Source: Prochlorococcus sp. AG-355-G23 (GTDB lineage Bacteria; Cyanobacteriota; Cyanobacteriia; PCC-6307; Cyanobiaceae). From it: a stretch of 64,000 nucleotides of DNA. The stretch is taken from assembly GCA_003278765.1 (NCBI GenBank), contig QCDK01000005.1, positions 1 to 64,000 of the forward strand, written 5' to 3'. Position 1 is the stretch's first letter; each line of letters opens with the position of its first letter. Below are positions 36,990 to 46,447 of the stretch, piece after piece. The notes under the pieces are model-generated. The model made no database searches and was not told where the DNA came from. It saw only the letters and a list, made by a program, of their open reading frames with translations. Both the position numbers and the translations under genes were made by a program.

Positions 36990-38063
36990 CTAATCTTCTG
37001 CCCAAATATATTTGGTTAATTCTTCTGAAGGAGGTTCAGGAGCTTCAATTGCATTTTTAACTGACTCAGATATTTCAGCATCAATTTTCTTTTCAATAAT
37101 TTTTAATTCTTCTTCCGTAGCGAATTTAGCGTCAATAATTTCTTGAGCTAATTTCTTAATAGGATCTCTTTTCCCCCAAAACTCCTTCTCTTTTTCAGAC
37201 CTTAATTCATCTGGATCTGCAAGAGAATGCCCTCTATATCTATAAGTTAAACATTCTAAAAGTGTGGGTCCTTCTCCTGCCCTAGCTCGCTCAATTGCTC
37301 TTTGCGCTGCCCCTCTTACTGCTAATACATCCATTCCATCAACTTCCTCGCCGTGCATGCCAAAAGCAGACGCTTTTCTCCAGATTTCAGGATTACTAGT
37401 AGCTCTATCATGAGCCATACCAATAGCCCATTTATTATTCTCAACAACAAAAATTATGGGTAATTTCCATAACTGGGCCATATTTAAACATTCAAAAAAC
37501 TGCCCATTATTACAAGTCCCATCCCCAAAAAATGCTGCAGTTACAGCATCACTATTACTATTTCCAGCAACTTCCTTTTTGTATTTACTTGAAAAGGCTG
37601 CCCCTAAGGCAACTGGAATTCCCTCTCCAATAAATGCATATCCTCCGAGTAGGTGATGCTCTCTTGAGAATAAGTGCATGGACCCACCTCGGCCTTTGCT
37701 ACAACCAGTGGATTTACCAAAAAGTTCACTCATTACTTCAAATGAGGGAACGCCCGCACTTAGTGCATGAACATGATCGCGATAGGTACTACAAAACCAA
37801 TCATGTTTCTTTTTCATGGCGCCAATTACTCCCGTGCTTATAGCCTCTTGACCGTTGTATAAATGAACGAAACCAAACATTTTTCCCCTGTAATACATTT
37901 CTGCACACTTATCTTCAAACCTACGACCAAGCGTCATGTCTTCATAAAGTAATAATCCGGTTTCTCGATCTAATTCGGCTTTTTTTATGTCTTGAAGATT
38001 TGAGATTCTTTCTACGTGTGTTTCCAAGAAAAATACCTTAACGAAGTTTTGATTTGTTAACAT
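36990..38063 (-). CDS. pdhA: pyruvate dehydrogenase E1 component, alpha subunit
   Basis: The 357-aa subunit binds thiamine diphosphate and decarboxylates pyruvate together with the beta subunit (not in this window). Motifs: [17 protein letters not shown] (about 58-74), [11 protein letters not shown] (about 94-104), SMHLFS, and the TPP site [17 protein letters not shown] through VVENN (about 175-205), then [12 protein letters not shown]. The annotated ATG gives an odd hydrophobic N-terminus, so the real start may be 10-15 codons later. The E3 partner lpd is at 27019. Confidence 0.95.
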   Translation of the reverse strand: MLTNQNFVKVFFLETHVERISNLQDIKKAELDRETGLLLYEDMTLGRRFEDKCAEMYYRGKMFGFVHLYNGQEAISTGVIGAMKKKHDWFCSTYRDHVHALSAGVPSFEVMSELFGKSTGCSKGRGGSMHLFSREHHLLGGYAFIGEGIPVALGAAFSSKYKKEVAGNSNSDAVTAAFFGDGTCNNGQFFECLNMAQLWKLPIIFVVENNKWAIGMAHDRATSNPEIWRKASAFGMHGEEVDGMDVLAVRGAAQRAIERARAGEGPTLLECLTYRYRGHSLADPDELRSEKEKEFWGKRDPIKKLAQEIIDAKFATEEELKIIEKKIDAEISESVKNAIEAPEPPSEELTKYIWAED

Positions 38064-38176
38064 TCTAAGCCGTGATTGGCGATTTTTATGATTTTTTTTA
38101 ATAACTCTGTAAGACCTTGTGAAAAAAATTTTTAACTTGATAAGATTTGTCTAAGAATTTTCAATAGGATATTTGT

Positions 38177-40282
38177 TTGGAACTTCCTTTAGACCATTTT
38201 CGTTTAATTGGCGTAAGCCCCTCTGCAACCTCTGAGGAAATATTAAGGGCGTTTCAATTGCGTTTAGACAAAACACCTGATGAAGGTTTTACTTATGAAG
38301 TTTTAACCCAAAGATCTGAGTTGCTTCGCCTCACTGCAGATCTACTTACAGATCCAGAAAGCAGAAGAGATTACGAAAATTTGTTATTAAATGGGAATTC
38401 TGGATTAGATTTTTCTTCAAATAGAGAAGTAGCAGGATTAATACTTCTTTGGGAATCAGGTTCACCAAAGGAAGCTTTTAAAATTACGAGAAAAGCATTG
38501 CAACCCCCACAAACTCCAGCTTTAGGAAGTAGTAGAGAAGCTGATTTAACATTATTGGCTGCTTTAACAGCTAGAGATTCTGCAATTCAAGAACAACAGC
38601 TTAGATCCTATTCGAACGCTGCAGACTTTTTACATGAGGGTATAAAACTTCTACAAAGAATGGGAAAGCTTGGAGAAATAAGAAAAGAACTTGAAGAAGA
38701 TTTGGTTGCTTTGCTTCCTTACAGAATCCTAGATCTACTTAGTAGAGATCTAAATGATCAAGAGTCTCATAAAATAGGCTTAAGTATGTTGGAAAATTTA
38801 ATAATCAAAAGAGGTGGTTTGGAAGGTAATAATAAATCTGAATATAAAGATTATTTAAATCAGCAAGAATTTGAAGTTTTTTTTCAACAAATTAAGCCAT
38901 TTTTGACAGTGCAAGAACAGACTGATTTGTTTCTTGAATTACAAAAAAGAGGATCATTAGAAGCAGGCTTTTTAGCGTTTCTATCCTTAACAGCTATTGG
39001 TTTCTCTAGAAGAAAGCCAGAAAAATTATTTGAAGCGAGGAGAATTTTAAAGAAACTAAATTTATCAGGTCTTGATTCAATGCCTCTAGTTGGTTGTTTA
39101 GATTTGCTTTTAGCTGATATTGACCAAGCCTCTGCAAGGTTTTCAAGTAGTTCTGATGAAAATTTACGAGATTGGCTTAATAATTATCCTGGAAATAAGT
39201 TAGAAGCGATATGTATTTTCTGTAAAAATTGGTTAGAGAATGATGTTTTAGTTGGGTATAGAGACATTGACTCAAAAGAGGTGGATTTAGATTCTTGGTT
39301 TGAAGATAGGGAAATTCAAGAATTTATTGAAAAATTAGAAAAGAAATCAAATAAAATTTCAATTAGATCAAATCTTCAAAACCAACAAACTGAGAAGGAA
39401 TCCTCCACAAAAACGACCGAAGATTTTGATAAAATACTGGGAAATCTTGATGAAAGAAGATTACCTTGGCCTGGTGGCATAAAACAAGGCTATGAAAAGG
39501 TTGAGGCCAAAGAAATAGAATTCAATGAGGAATACTTTAAGAAAAAACCAATTGAGTTTTATAATTTCTTAATTGAAAAAATTGCTGAATTAAAGTTTAG
39601 TTTTGGGGAATTTTTAAAAGATAAAGAGATAATTAATCGGTCACCGTATTTAATTTATATCTATGCGTTTTTGATCTTATTTGCATTTGGTATTGGTATT
39701 GGATTTTTAAGAAATAATTTTAAAAAATCAATTCAGGATGAATCTATTGCTGAAAAACCTTTAATTGCAAAAGATAAAAATCAAAAGCTTAGTGAGATAG
39801 ATATTATTCAAGAAATAAAAAAAAATCCTTCAAGTAAATTGAATTCTATTTCTGAGAAATCTACTTCAATTATTTCCTATGAATTCAAAGAACTTAATAC
39901 TGCTTCACCTTCTTTAGAAGATATAAGGAATTTAATTAATGGATGGCTTCTTAATAAAAGTAATTACTTAGCGGGAAAGGGGGAAGTTAATCTTTCTAAG
40001 ATTGTTAGTAAAGGTCTAATTGAAAGAACAATCGAAGAAAGACAGAACGATATCAAGAAAGGAATCTATAAGGAGATTAATTCCCAAATTCGTAAAATTG
40101 ATTTGGAATCGCAAACTTCATCTCGGATAGTAGTTTTAGTGGAATTGAATTATCTAGAGAGGTTAATAAATAATTCTGGAGAATTTATTAATGAAACATC
40201 TTTGAATCCCCTTAAAGTTAAATATATTTTGGGTTTTTCAAATAAATCGTGGAAATTAGTTGATTTCGTGAGCGGCTTGTAA
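38177..40282 (+). CDS. ftn2: cell division protein Ftn2/ARC6 family (ZipN)
   Basis: A 701-aa divisome protein. A degenerate J-like domain at the start (FRLIGVSPSATSEEILRAFQLRL) is followed by a helical region characteristic of Ftn2 (about 70-380), a charged linker, one membrane span (about 491-511, YLIYIYAFLILFAFGIGIGF) and a C-terminal IMS domain (about 580-701) that should lie across the membrane. Plant ARC6 and cyanobacterial Ftn2 anchor FtsZ filaments, and ftsZ is at 13767. TTG start at 38177 fits the conserved MELPLDHFRLIGV N-terminus. Confidence 0.9.
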   Translation: MELPLDHFRLIGVSPSATSEEILRAFQLRLDKTPDEGFTYEVLTQRSELLRLTADLLTDPESRRDYENLLLNGNSGLDFSSNREVAGLILLWESGSPKEAFKITRKALQPPQTPALGSSREADLTLLAALTARDSAIQEQQLRSYSNAADFLHEGIKLLQRMGKLGEIRKELEEDLVALLPYRILDLLSRDLNDQESHKIGLSMLENLIIKRGGLEGNNKSEYKDYLNQQEFEVFFQQIKPFLTVQEQTDLFLELQKRGSLEAGFLAFLSLTAIGFSRRKPEKLFEARRILKKLNLSGLDSMPLVGCLDLLLADIDQASARFSSSSDENLRDWLNNYPGNKLEAICIFCKNWLENDVLVGYRDIDSKEVDLDSWFEDREIQEFIEKLEKKSNKISIRSNLQNQQTEKESSTKTTEDFDKILGNLDERRLPWPGGIKQGYEKVEAKEIEFNEEYFKKKPIEFYNFLIEKIAELKFSFGEFLKDKEIINRSPYLIYIYAFLILFAFGIGIGFLRNNFKKSIQDESIAEKPLIAKDKNQKLSEIDIIQEIKKNPSSKLNSISEKSTSIISYEFKELNTASPSLEDIRNLINGWLLNKSNYLAGKGEVNLSKIVSKGLIERTIEERQNDIKKGIYKEINSQIRKIDLESQTSSRIVVLVELNYLERLINNSGEFINETSLNPLKVKYILGFSNKSWKLVDFVSGL

Positions 40283-40329
40283 TTACAAACTTCAAGATCA
40301 TCTATAATAATTAAAATTACTTTTTGATA

Positions 40330-41817
40330 ATGTTTGATGAACTCTCTTCACGCTTTGAAGACGCAGTAAAGGGTTTAAGAGGCGAAGCAAAAATTAGCGA
40401 AAATAATATTAACGATGCCTTGAAGGAGGTAAAAAGAGCACTCCTTGATGCAGATGTTAGTTTGTCTGTAGTAAAAGAGTTTATATCAGATGTCAAGGGT
40501 AAAGCAATTGGAGAAGAAGTAGTTAGGGGTGTAAACCCAGGTCAAAAATTTATAGAAGTTGTAAATAAAGAATTGATTAACATTATGGGGAATGAAAATT
40601 CTCCATTAAACGAGAATGAAAATAGTCCTACAGTCATTTTGATGGCTGGACTTCAGGGGGCCGGTAAAACAACTGCAACAGGAAAATTAGGACTTTATTT
40701 GAAGGAAAAGGATAAAAAAGTTCTTTTGGTTGCTGCAGATATTTATAGACCAGCAGCTGTAGAGCAGCTTAAAACATTGGGAAGTCAATATGACTTGGAA
40801 GTTTTTTCAGCTAAAGAAAAAAATAGCAAACCAGAAGAGATAGCAAAGCAAGCATTAAATTTTGCTAGTCAAAATGATTTTAATTCGATAATTATTGATA
40901 CCGCTGGAAGATTGCAAATTGATGATTCCATGATGAGTGAAATGGTTCGAATAAAAGAAGTTTCTAATCCTGATGAGGTTTTGCTTGTTGTTGATTCAAT
41001 GATTGGTCAAGAAGCTGCAGACTTAACAAAATCATTTCATGAAAAAGTAGGAATCACAGGGGCAATATTAACTAAGTTGGATGGTGACTCAAGAGGGGGA
41101 GCTGCATTATCAATAAGAAAAATAAGTGGTAAACCAATCAAATTTATAGGTGTAGGTGAAAAAATAGAGGCATTGCAACCATTTCATCCAGAGAGAATGG
41201 CTAGCAGAATTTTAGGCATGGGCGATGTATTGACACTTGTTGAAAAAGCACAAAAAGAAGTTGAACTCGCTGATGCAGAAGCGATGCAAAAGAAACTCCA
41301 AGAAGCAACTTTTGATTTTAATGATTTTGTAAAGCAAATGAGATTAATCAAAAGAATGGGTTCTCTTGGTGGATTGATTAAATTGATTCCTGGAATGAAC
41401 AAAATAGATGATGGGATGATAAAGGATGGAGAAGACCAACTTAAGAAAATAGAATCTATGATCTCGTCAATGACTATTGAGGAGAAACAAAAACCTGAAG
41501 TTCTTGCTGCTCAGCCTTCAAGAAGACAAAGAATCGCACAAGGTAGCGGTTATGAAGCAAAAGATGTAGATAAAGTATTAGCTGATTTTCAAAGAATGAG
41601 AGGCTTTATGAAACAAATGTCGAACGGAGGAATGCCAGGAATGGGAGGAATGCCTGGAATGGGTGGAATGCCTGGAATGGGAGGAATGCCTGGAATGGGT
41701 GGAATGCCTGGAATGGGTGGAATGCCTGGAATGGGTGGGATGCCAGGAATGGGTAGTAATAAACCGATGAAAAAACAAAAAAATAATAAGAAGAAAAAAG
41801 GTTTTGCTGATTTATAG
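40330..41817 (+). CDS. ffh: signal recognition particle protein Ffh
   Basis: The 495-aa SRP GTPase binds the SRP RNA (gene at 13658) and signal sequences. NG domain: GLQGAGKTTATGKLG (P-loop, about 107-121), IDTAGR, TKLDGD. M domain: about 295-430, Met-rich. The C-terminus carries seven GMPGMG hexapeptides encoded by an 18-bp tandem repeat, then a Lys-rich tail. The frame is open from a TTG two codons earlier, but ATG at 40330 (MFDELSSRFEDAVKG) matches the family start. The gene begins 47 nt after ftn2. Confidence 0.96.
   Translation: MFDELSSRFEDAVKGLRGEAKISENNINDALKEVKRALLDADVSLSVVKEFISDVKGKAIGEEVVRGVNPGQKFIEVVNKELINIMGNENSPLNENENSPTVILMAGLQGAGKTTATGKLGLYLKEKDKKVLLVAADIYRPAAVEQLKTLGSQYDLEVFSAKEKNSKPEEIAKQALNFASQNDFNSIIIDTAGRLQIDDSMMSEMVRIKEVSNPDEVLLVVDSMIGQEAADLTKSFHEKVGITGAILTKLDGDSRGGAALSIRKISGKPIKFIGVGEKIEALQPFHPERMASRILGMGDVLTLVEKAQKEVELADAEAMQKKLQEATFDFNDFVKQMRLIKRMGSLGGLIKLIPGMNKIDDGMIKDGEDQLKKIESMISSMTIEEKQKPEVLAAQPSRRQRIAQGSGYEAKDVDKVLADFQRMRGFMKQMSNGGMPGMGGMPGMGGMPGMGGMPGMGGMPGMGGMPGMGGMPGMGSNKPMKKQKNNKKKKGFADL
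41629..41754 (+). repeat. seven tandem 18-bp units in ffh
   Basis: The unit is GGAATGCCTGGAATGGGT with single-base variants (CCA for CCT, GGA for GGT, GGG for GGA), repeated seven times in frame and encoding (GMPGMG)7 at the end of the Ffh M domain. Most variation is synonymous, so the peptide is preserved while the DNA drifts. Confidence 0.97.
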
Positions 41818-41871
41818 TTTCTAAATTTTTACCTTTAAATGATATTATTATTAAGAACTCATTAATTTAAG

Positions 41872-42234
41872 ATGATTAAATTGCGCCTTAAGCGCTTTGG
41901 AAAGAAAAAAGAGGCAAGTTTCAGAATTGTTGCATGCAATAGTACTTCCAGAAGAGATGGTAGACCTCTGCAAGAACTAGGTTTTTATAACCCAAGAACT
42001 AAGGAAACCAGGCTTGACACAGAAGCTCTAAGAACAAGACTTACTCAGGGTGCTCAGCCAACTGATGTTGTGAGAACTTTATTAGAAAAGGGAGGGTTAT
42101 TAGAAAAAACAGAAAGACCCTCTATTGCAATTGGTAAAGCAAAGTTAGAGAAGGAAAAATTATCTAAGGCTAAAACTAAAGCCCAAGAAAATAATAGTAA
42201 AGCTGAAAGCGAGGGTAATGAAGCTGAAAGCTAG
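41872..42234 (+). CDS. rpsP: 30S ribosomal protein S16
   Basis: The first about 80 residues are a standard bS16 ([59 protein letters not shown]). A charged, Lys- and Glu-rich tail of about 40 residues follows, as in other picocyanobacterial S16 proteins, bringing the total to 120 aa. It sits 54 nt after ffh, mirroring the widespread ffh-rpsP linkage. Confidence 0.97.
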   Translation: MIKLRLKRFGKKKEASFRIVACNSTSRRDGRPLQELGFYNPRTKETRLDTEALRTRLTQGAQPTDVVRTLLEKGGLLEKTERPSIAIGKAKLEKEKLSKAKTKAQENNSKAESEGNEAES

Positions 42235-42270
42235 TGAGTTGATAAATTTTTATTCTTATTCAATGACTAG

Positions 42271-43227
42271 ATGAAGGAAGTTTCCAAAACTGGTCACTTC
42301 AAAATAGATTTGCCAAGTTCTGATGCCGCTACAGCATTATCTGGACCTGGAAATTCTTTCTTAAAAAAATTTGAGTCTCTTACAGGAGTTTCTTTAACTA
42401 TAAGAGGCTTACAACTTGAAATGAACGGTGTCATTTCTAAAATTGAGAGAGCCTCAGCATTAGTAGAACTAACAAGACCAATTTGGGAACAAGGGTTAGA
42501 AGTCCCAGAGGTAGATCTTAAAGCTGCTTTAAGTTCCTTAAATATGGGCGAATCGTCTTCACATGCTGAACTTGGAAAAAAAATTCTTGCTCGTTCCAAA
42601 GAAGGAAGATTTTTAAGACCAAGAACTATAAGGCAAAAAGAATATGTTGAATCAATTGAAAACTTTGATCTTACGTTCGCGATTGGTCCAGCTGGAACTG
42701 GTAAGACATTTTTAGCAACTGTTTGCGCGGCACGACTATTGAACGAGAAAAAAATTGAAAAAATTGTTTTAACCAGACCAGCTGTAGAAGCTGGTGAAAG
42801 TTTGGGATTTCTACCTGGTGATTTGCAACAAAAAGTAGATCCATATTTAAGACCCCTATTTGATTCTTTACATAGTATTTTTGGGTTTGATAGAACAAAT
42901 TCGTTAATCGATAAGGGAATTATTGAAGTTGCACCTTTAGCATTTATGAGAGGCAGAACCTTAGATAACTCGATGGTTATCTTAGATGAAGCACAAAATA
43001 CTACTTGCTCTCAAATGAGAATGTTTTTAACCAGATTAGGTGATAGATCTAAAATGGTTGTAAACGGAGATATTACTCAAATTGATTTAAAAAAAGATCA
43101 GGAAAGCGGCCTCATCGAAGCATCGAAAATTTTCTCTGGAACTCAAGGTATAAAATTTTGTTACTTAACTGTTGAAGATGTAGTTCGTCATCCTTTAGTT
43201 CAGAAAATTATTGAGGCTTATCAATAA
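42271..43227 (+). CDS. phoH: PhoH-like ATPase
   Basis: The 318-aa protein has an N-terminal KH-like or nucleotide-associated part and a PhoH P-loop domain: FAIGPAGTGKTFLATVCAARLL (about 136-157), LTRPAVEAGESLGFLPGDLQQKVDPYLRPL, and Walker B VILDEAQNTT followed by LTRLGDRSKMVVNGDITQID. Members are ATPases linked to RNA metabolism. The name comes from phosphate regulation in E. coli and need not apply here. It is 36 nt after rpsP. Confidence 0.93.
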   Translation: MKEVSKTGHFKIDLPSSDAATALSGPGNSFLKKFESLTGVSLTIRGLQLEMNGVISKIERASALVELTRPIWEQGLEVPEVDLKAALSSLNMGESSSHAELGKKILARSKEGRFLRPRTIRQKEYVESIENFDLTFAIGPAGTGKTFLATVCAARLLNEKKIEKIVLTRPAVEAGESLGFLPGDLQQKVDPYLRPLFDSLHSIFGFDRTNSLIDKGIIEVAPLAFMRGRTLDNSMVILDEAQNTTCSQMRMFLTRLGDRSKMVVNGDITQIDLKKDQESGLIEASKIFSGTQGIKFCYLTVEDVVRHPLVQKIIEAYQ

Positions 43228-43299
43228 CTTTATAACTCTGGAGATCCGTACCCTGAAATTTTAAAAATCTAGTAGAATAAAGTCATATTTAAAAAAAAA

Positions 43300-44037
43300 A
43301 TGCCAGCAAGTAGTAATTTCAATCAAGCTATTCGTGAAGCACAAACTAGTTCAATTGTTGGACCTAATGTTGTTCAAAAAGCTTTACCTTACGTAGGTGG
43401 AGGCATGGTTCTAACTTCTCTAGGCGTTTTAGCAGGTGTCTCACTCATAGCAACAAATCCTGGGCTTTTCCAGCCTCTTTCAATAGTTGCATTAATTGCA
43501 GAATTGATTTTGTTTTTTATAGCCACAAGTGCTGCAAATAATGCAAATAATGCGAAGGCTTTACCTTTACTAACAGGCTTTAGTTTGTTAACTGGATTCA
43601 CCTTAAGTGGAATAGTTGCTTTAGCAATAGGAACTATTGGTATTGGTTCTGTGGGAACAGCTGCCTTAGCTACCGGAATAACTTTCGTTATTGCCTCTTA
43701 TACTGGCCAAAGAATGAGTGATAGTGTCGGACAAGCTCTAAGTGGGGTCGTTGGACTTGGGTTAATAGGACTTCTCATAGCAATGTTTGTCCAATTAATT
43801 GGAGGATTCTTTGCCCCAGGTGTTTTTGGCGGTTCAGGACTCGAATTGATAATTGCAGGATTTGGAACTGTCTTATTCATTGCAATGTCTTTTGTCGATT
43901 TCTATACAATGCCAAGAAGATATAATGATGATCAATACTTGGCAGGGGCTTTAGGTATGTATCTAACTTATATAAATCTTTTTGTCTTTATTTTGAGATT
44001 AATGATTGCACTTCAAGGCGGCGGAAGAAGAGACTAA
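43300..44037 (+). CDS. Bax inhibitor-1 (BI-1/YccA) family membrane protein
   Basis: A 245-aa protein with about seven hydrophobic segments. The order of spans, the FTLSGIVAL... TALATGITFVIASYTG section and the C-terminal DFYTMPRRYNDDQYLAGALGMYLTYINLFVFILRLM are typical of bacterial BI-1/YccA proteins. Some of these modulate FtsH-dependent proteolysis (ftsH is at 61183) or conduct Ca2+. The role in cyanobacteria is unknown. A strong terminator follows 26 nt after the stop. Confidence 0.88.
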   Translation: MPASSNFNQAIREAQTSSIVGPNVVQKALPYVGGGMVLTSLGVLAGVSLIATNPGLFQPLSIVALIAELILFFIATSAANNANNAKALPLLTGFSLLTGFTLSGIVALAIGTIGIGSVGTAALATGITFVIASYTGQRMSDSVGQALSGVVGLGLIGLLIAMFVQLIGGFFAPGVFGGSGLELIIAGFGTVLFIAMSFVDFYTMPRRYNDDQYLAGALGMYLTYINLFVFILRLMIALQGGGRRD

Positions 44038-44063
44038 ACACATTTCGTTAATTATTAAACTTA

Positions 44064-44091
44064 AAGCGTAGATTTGTTACTACGCTTTTTT
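44064..44091 (+). terminator. intrinsic terminator after the BI-1 gene
   Basis: A perfect 8-bp stem AAGCGTAG/CTACGCTT with an 8-nt loop is followed by a T tract. It lies between two convergent genes and just touches the stop codon of the minus-strand gene at 44090. Confidence 0.85.
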
Positions 44092-44617
44092 ATTGGGCGA
44101 TATCAAGAATTTGTTTTTTTATAAATTCCTTTTGCTCTAAGTCATACTTTACTGAATTATCAAAACTATTACCCATATCATCTAAGTTTCTAAGGATTTG
44201 CTTGACAGACTTTGCTACTGACTTTGTATCAAGCAGCCTCAAGATTGCTTTACATCTATCTGAAATGTTTTCCGATGTTATCTCATATTCATGATTATTA
44301 TCTCTTCGATGAATAATAATTTGAGCCGAACTCATTATTAAATTTTTTACTACTATGTCAACTACAGCATCCCCGCCTTCGTTCAGTTTGTAAATTAGTG
44401 AAAAAGGCAGTTTATCTAGCAAAAAACAATCTTGATCTGATAAGGCGTATGCAAAAAATCCTCTGAGCCCATTTCTTGTTTTAGTTAGCTCTGCGATTCT
44501 ATCTGCTAAAACCTCTTCGCTGAGTAAATCTTCACTCCACTCTTTGCACCATTGTGCGGATATGTTTATTGCTTGCGTGAACGAAGCTTCTTTAAAATTT
44601 ATGGTTTTTTTTTTCAT
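44090..44617 (-). CDS. conserved picocyanobacterial protein of unknown function
   Basis: The 175-aa protein is soluble-looking, mixed alpha/beta, with no signal peptide or membrane span. A segment RNGLRGFFAYALSD (about 48-61) and a region near 84-100 rich in small hydrophobics are its most conserved-looking parts, and the end is strongly helical. I do not recognise a family. It is divergent from era with a 38-nt spacer, so a shared control region is possible. Confidence 0.7.
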   Translation of the reverse strand: MKKKTINFKEASFTQAINISAQWCKEWSEDLLSEEVLADRIAELTKTRNGLRGFFAYALSDQDCFLLDKLPFSLIYKLNEGGDAVVDIVVKNLIMSSAQIIIHRRDNNHEYEITSENISDRCKAILRLLDTKSVAKSVKQILRNLDDMGNSFDNSVKYDLEQKEFIKKQILDIAQ

Positions 44618-44655
44618 TTTTGATCAGAATTTTATTATTGATGCATTAAAAGTCT

Positions 44656-45567
44656 TTGACTAATTATAGATCTGGGTTTGTAACTTTACTAGGAAGGCCA
44701 AATGTCGGTAAATCTACTTTAATAAATAAATTGATTGGAGAAAAAATAACAATAACCTCTCCAATAGCGCAAACTACTAGAAATAAATTAAAAGGAATAC
44801 TTACTACAGACAATGGGCAAATAATTTTTGTTGATACGCCAGGTGTTCATAAACCTCATCATCGACTTGGAGAGATATTAGTAAAAAATGCAAAATCTGC
44901 AATTAATGGAGTTGATATGGTAATTTTTGTAATTGACTCAAGTGAAGAACCTGGTAGAGGTGATGAATATATTTTGAACTTTTTAATCGCAAATAAAACT
45001 GAGTTTATTGTTGCATTAAATAAGTGGGATTTGGTTAAAAAAGAATTTAGGAATTTACGATTAAATCAATATAGAAGATTTTTTGGAATTAATAGAAACT
45101 TTCAAGTTGTAAGTGCCTGTGAGGGAGAGGGATGTTCTGAACTAGTCGATATGGCTCTTAATTTTCTTCCTGAGGGACCAAAACTTTATGACGAAGAGAC
45201 AATTTGCGACCAACCATTGGATAACTTATTATCTGATTTAGTAAGAGAACAGGTATTAAAAAATACAAGAGAAGAAGTACCTCATAGTGTTGCAGTGAAG
45301 ATAGAAAAGAGAGAGGAAATGAAAAGAAAAAATGGCAAAGTTTTTACAGCTATTTTGGCTACTATTATTGTTGAAAGGTCCACTCAAAAGGGCATTCTTA
45401 TTGGAAAGAAAGGTTCAATGTTAAAAATGATTGGTCAGTCAGCAAGATCAAATATGTCAAAATTAATTGATGGTGCAGTTCACCTAGAGTTGTTTGTGAA
45501 AGTTGTTCCAAATTGGAGAAAAAAAGAATCAAGGTTAATTGAGTTTGGTTATGAGGAAGATTTCTAG
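44656..45567 (+). CDS. era: GTPase Era
   Basis: The 303-aa GTPase assists 16S rRNA maturation and 30S assembly. G1 LLGRPNVGKSTLINKL (about 11-26), switch I ITSPIAQTTRNK, G3 VDTPGVHKP, G4 NKWD (about 116-119) and a C-terminal KH domain with GILIGKKGSMLKMIGQ (about 251-266) are present. The TTG start at 44656 gives MTNYRSGFVTLLGRPN. Its stop is directly followed by the trmD ATG (no gap), so the two are translationally coupled. Confidence 0.97.
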   Translation: MTNYRSGFVTLLGRPNVGKSTLINKLIGEKITITSPIAQTTRNKLKGILTTDNGQIIFVDTPGVHKPHHRLGEILVKNAKSAINGVDMVIFVIDSSEEPGRGDEYILNFLIANKTEFIVALNKWDLVKKEFRNLRLNQYRRFFGINRNFQVVSACEGEGCSELVDMALNFLPEGPKLYDEETICDQPLDNLLSDLVREQVLKNTREEVPHSVAVKIEKREEMKRKNGKVFTAILATIIVERSTQKGILIGKKGSMLKMIGQSARSNMSKLIDGAVHLELFVKVVPNWRKKESRLIEFGYEEDF

Positions 45568-46371
45568 ATGCGTGGTTTTAATTTTGATGTTATAACATTG
45601 TTCCCTAAAGCTTTTGAATTAATAAATAATTTAGGGGTCATAACAAGAGCTCTAGATAAGAATTTGATCGATGTAAATTTACATGATTTAAGAGAATATG
45701 GAGAAGGTTCTTACAGACAAGTAGATGATAAGCCTTATGGAGGAGGAGCAGGTATGGTATTAAAACCTGAACCTATTTATAAGGCATATGAATCAATTAG
45801 AAAATCACCTAAAAGTAAAACTTTGTTGATGACCCCACAGGGTAAAGTCTTAAAGCAAAAGGATCTTGCGAGATGGACCACTTTGGATCAAATAATAATT
45901 ATTTGTGGTCAATATGAAGGTTTTGATGAGAGGATTAGATGTTTAGCTGATGAAGAGATATCGATAGGCGATTATGTCCTTTCTGGAGGTGAAATACCTG
46001 CTATATCAATAATTAATGGTTTGACTAGGTTATTACCAGGCACTCTTGGTGATCCAGACTCCTTAGTCGATGAGAGCCATAATTCATCTTTATTAGAATA
46101 TCCTCAATACACGAGGCCATTAACTTTCAAAAATATGAAAGTGCCAGATATTTTAGTGAGCGGTAATCATGAAGAGATTAAATCGTGGAGAAGAAGAAAA
46201 AGTTTTGAAAGAACATTGGAGAGAAGAAGTGACTTAATTTCAAATGAAAACTACAAAAAATCCCCACAAAGTAAGAGAATAATAAAAGAGAATAATCAAT
46301 TCATGAAATTTAGGATAGGTAATGGGTACGACACAGACGATTTAGAGGAAGATTGGTTTTGGGATATGTAG
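45568..46371 (+). CDS. trmD: tRNA (guanine-N1-)-methyltransferase with an ispF-derived tail
   Basis: A 267-aa SPOUT enzyme that methylates G37 of tRNA. Motifs: [28 protein letters not shown] (about 57-72), [15 protein letters not shown] (about 110-124), [15 protein letters not shown] (about 131-145) and [16 protein letters not shown]. The catalytic body ends near residue 230. The last about 23 residues read [19 protein letters not shown], a degenerate copy of the IspF N-terminus ([15 protein letters not shown]), in which the metal-ligand His is Asp. The trmD stop thus lies in sequence belonging to an insertion boundary. Function of the methyltransferase should be unaffected. Confidence 0.93.
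   Translation: MRGFNFDVITLFPKAFELINNLGVITRALDKNLIDVNLHDLREYGEGSYRQVDDKPYGGGAGMVLKPEPIYKAYESIRKSPKSKTLLMTPQGKVLKQKDLARWTTLDQIIIICGQYEGFDERIRCLADEEISIGDYVLSGGEIPAISIINGLTRLLPGTLGDPDSLVDESHNSSLLEYPQYTRPLTFKNMKVPDILVSGNHEEIKSWRRRKSFERTLERRSDLISNENYKKSPQSKRIIKENNQFMKFRIGNGYDTDDLEEDWFWDM
46309..46332 (+). repeat. left ispF-start repeat (attL candidate)
   Basis: It encodes FRIGNGYD in the trmD frame. It matches the right copy (50171-50194) at 19 of 24 bases, and all five differences are third-codon-position and synonymous. The longest exact blocks are GGTAATGG and TACGA. The similarity fades just downstream (TDDLEED against IHRLVED). Confidence 0.7.
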
Positions 46372-46378
46372 TTATAGC

Positions 46379-46407
46379 AAGACATTTGGAGAAATGTATG
46401 TTATAAT
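46379..46407 (+). promoter_or_regulatory. candidate integrase promoter
   Basis: AAGACA (46379-46384) and a perfect TATAAT (46402-46407) are separated by 17 nt. They lie about 40 nt upstream of the integrase ATG and just inside the left end of the element. Confidence 0.5.
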
Positions 46408-46421
46408 AAGACAAATACACC

Positions 46422-46434
46422 TGTGATACAGATT
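46422..46434 (+). repeat. TGTRATACARAY motif, left copy (possible integrase arm site)
   Basis: TGTGATACAGATT, between the integrase promoter and start codon. Near-identical copies occur at 49983 and 50067 by the other end of the element. Confidence 0.45.
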
Positions 46435-46447
46435 CACAAAAACGTAG

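Noticed and set aside
41629-41754. CRISPR array
   Set aside because: The repeats are contiguous 18-bp coding units without spacers; no cas genes are present anywhere in the window.
41578-41778. Minus-strand ORF rich in His-Ser repeats
   Set aside because: It is the antisense shadow of the GMPGMG repeat in ffh.
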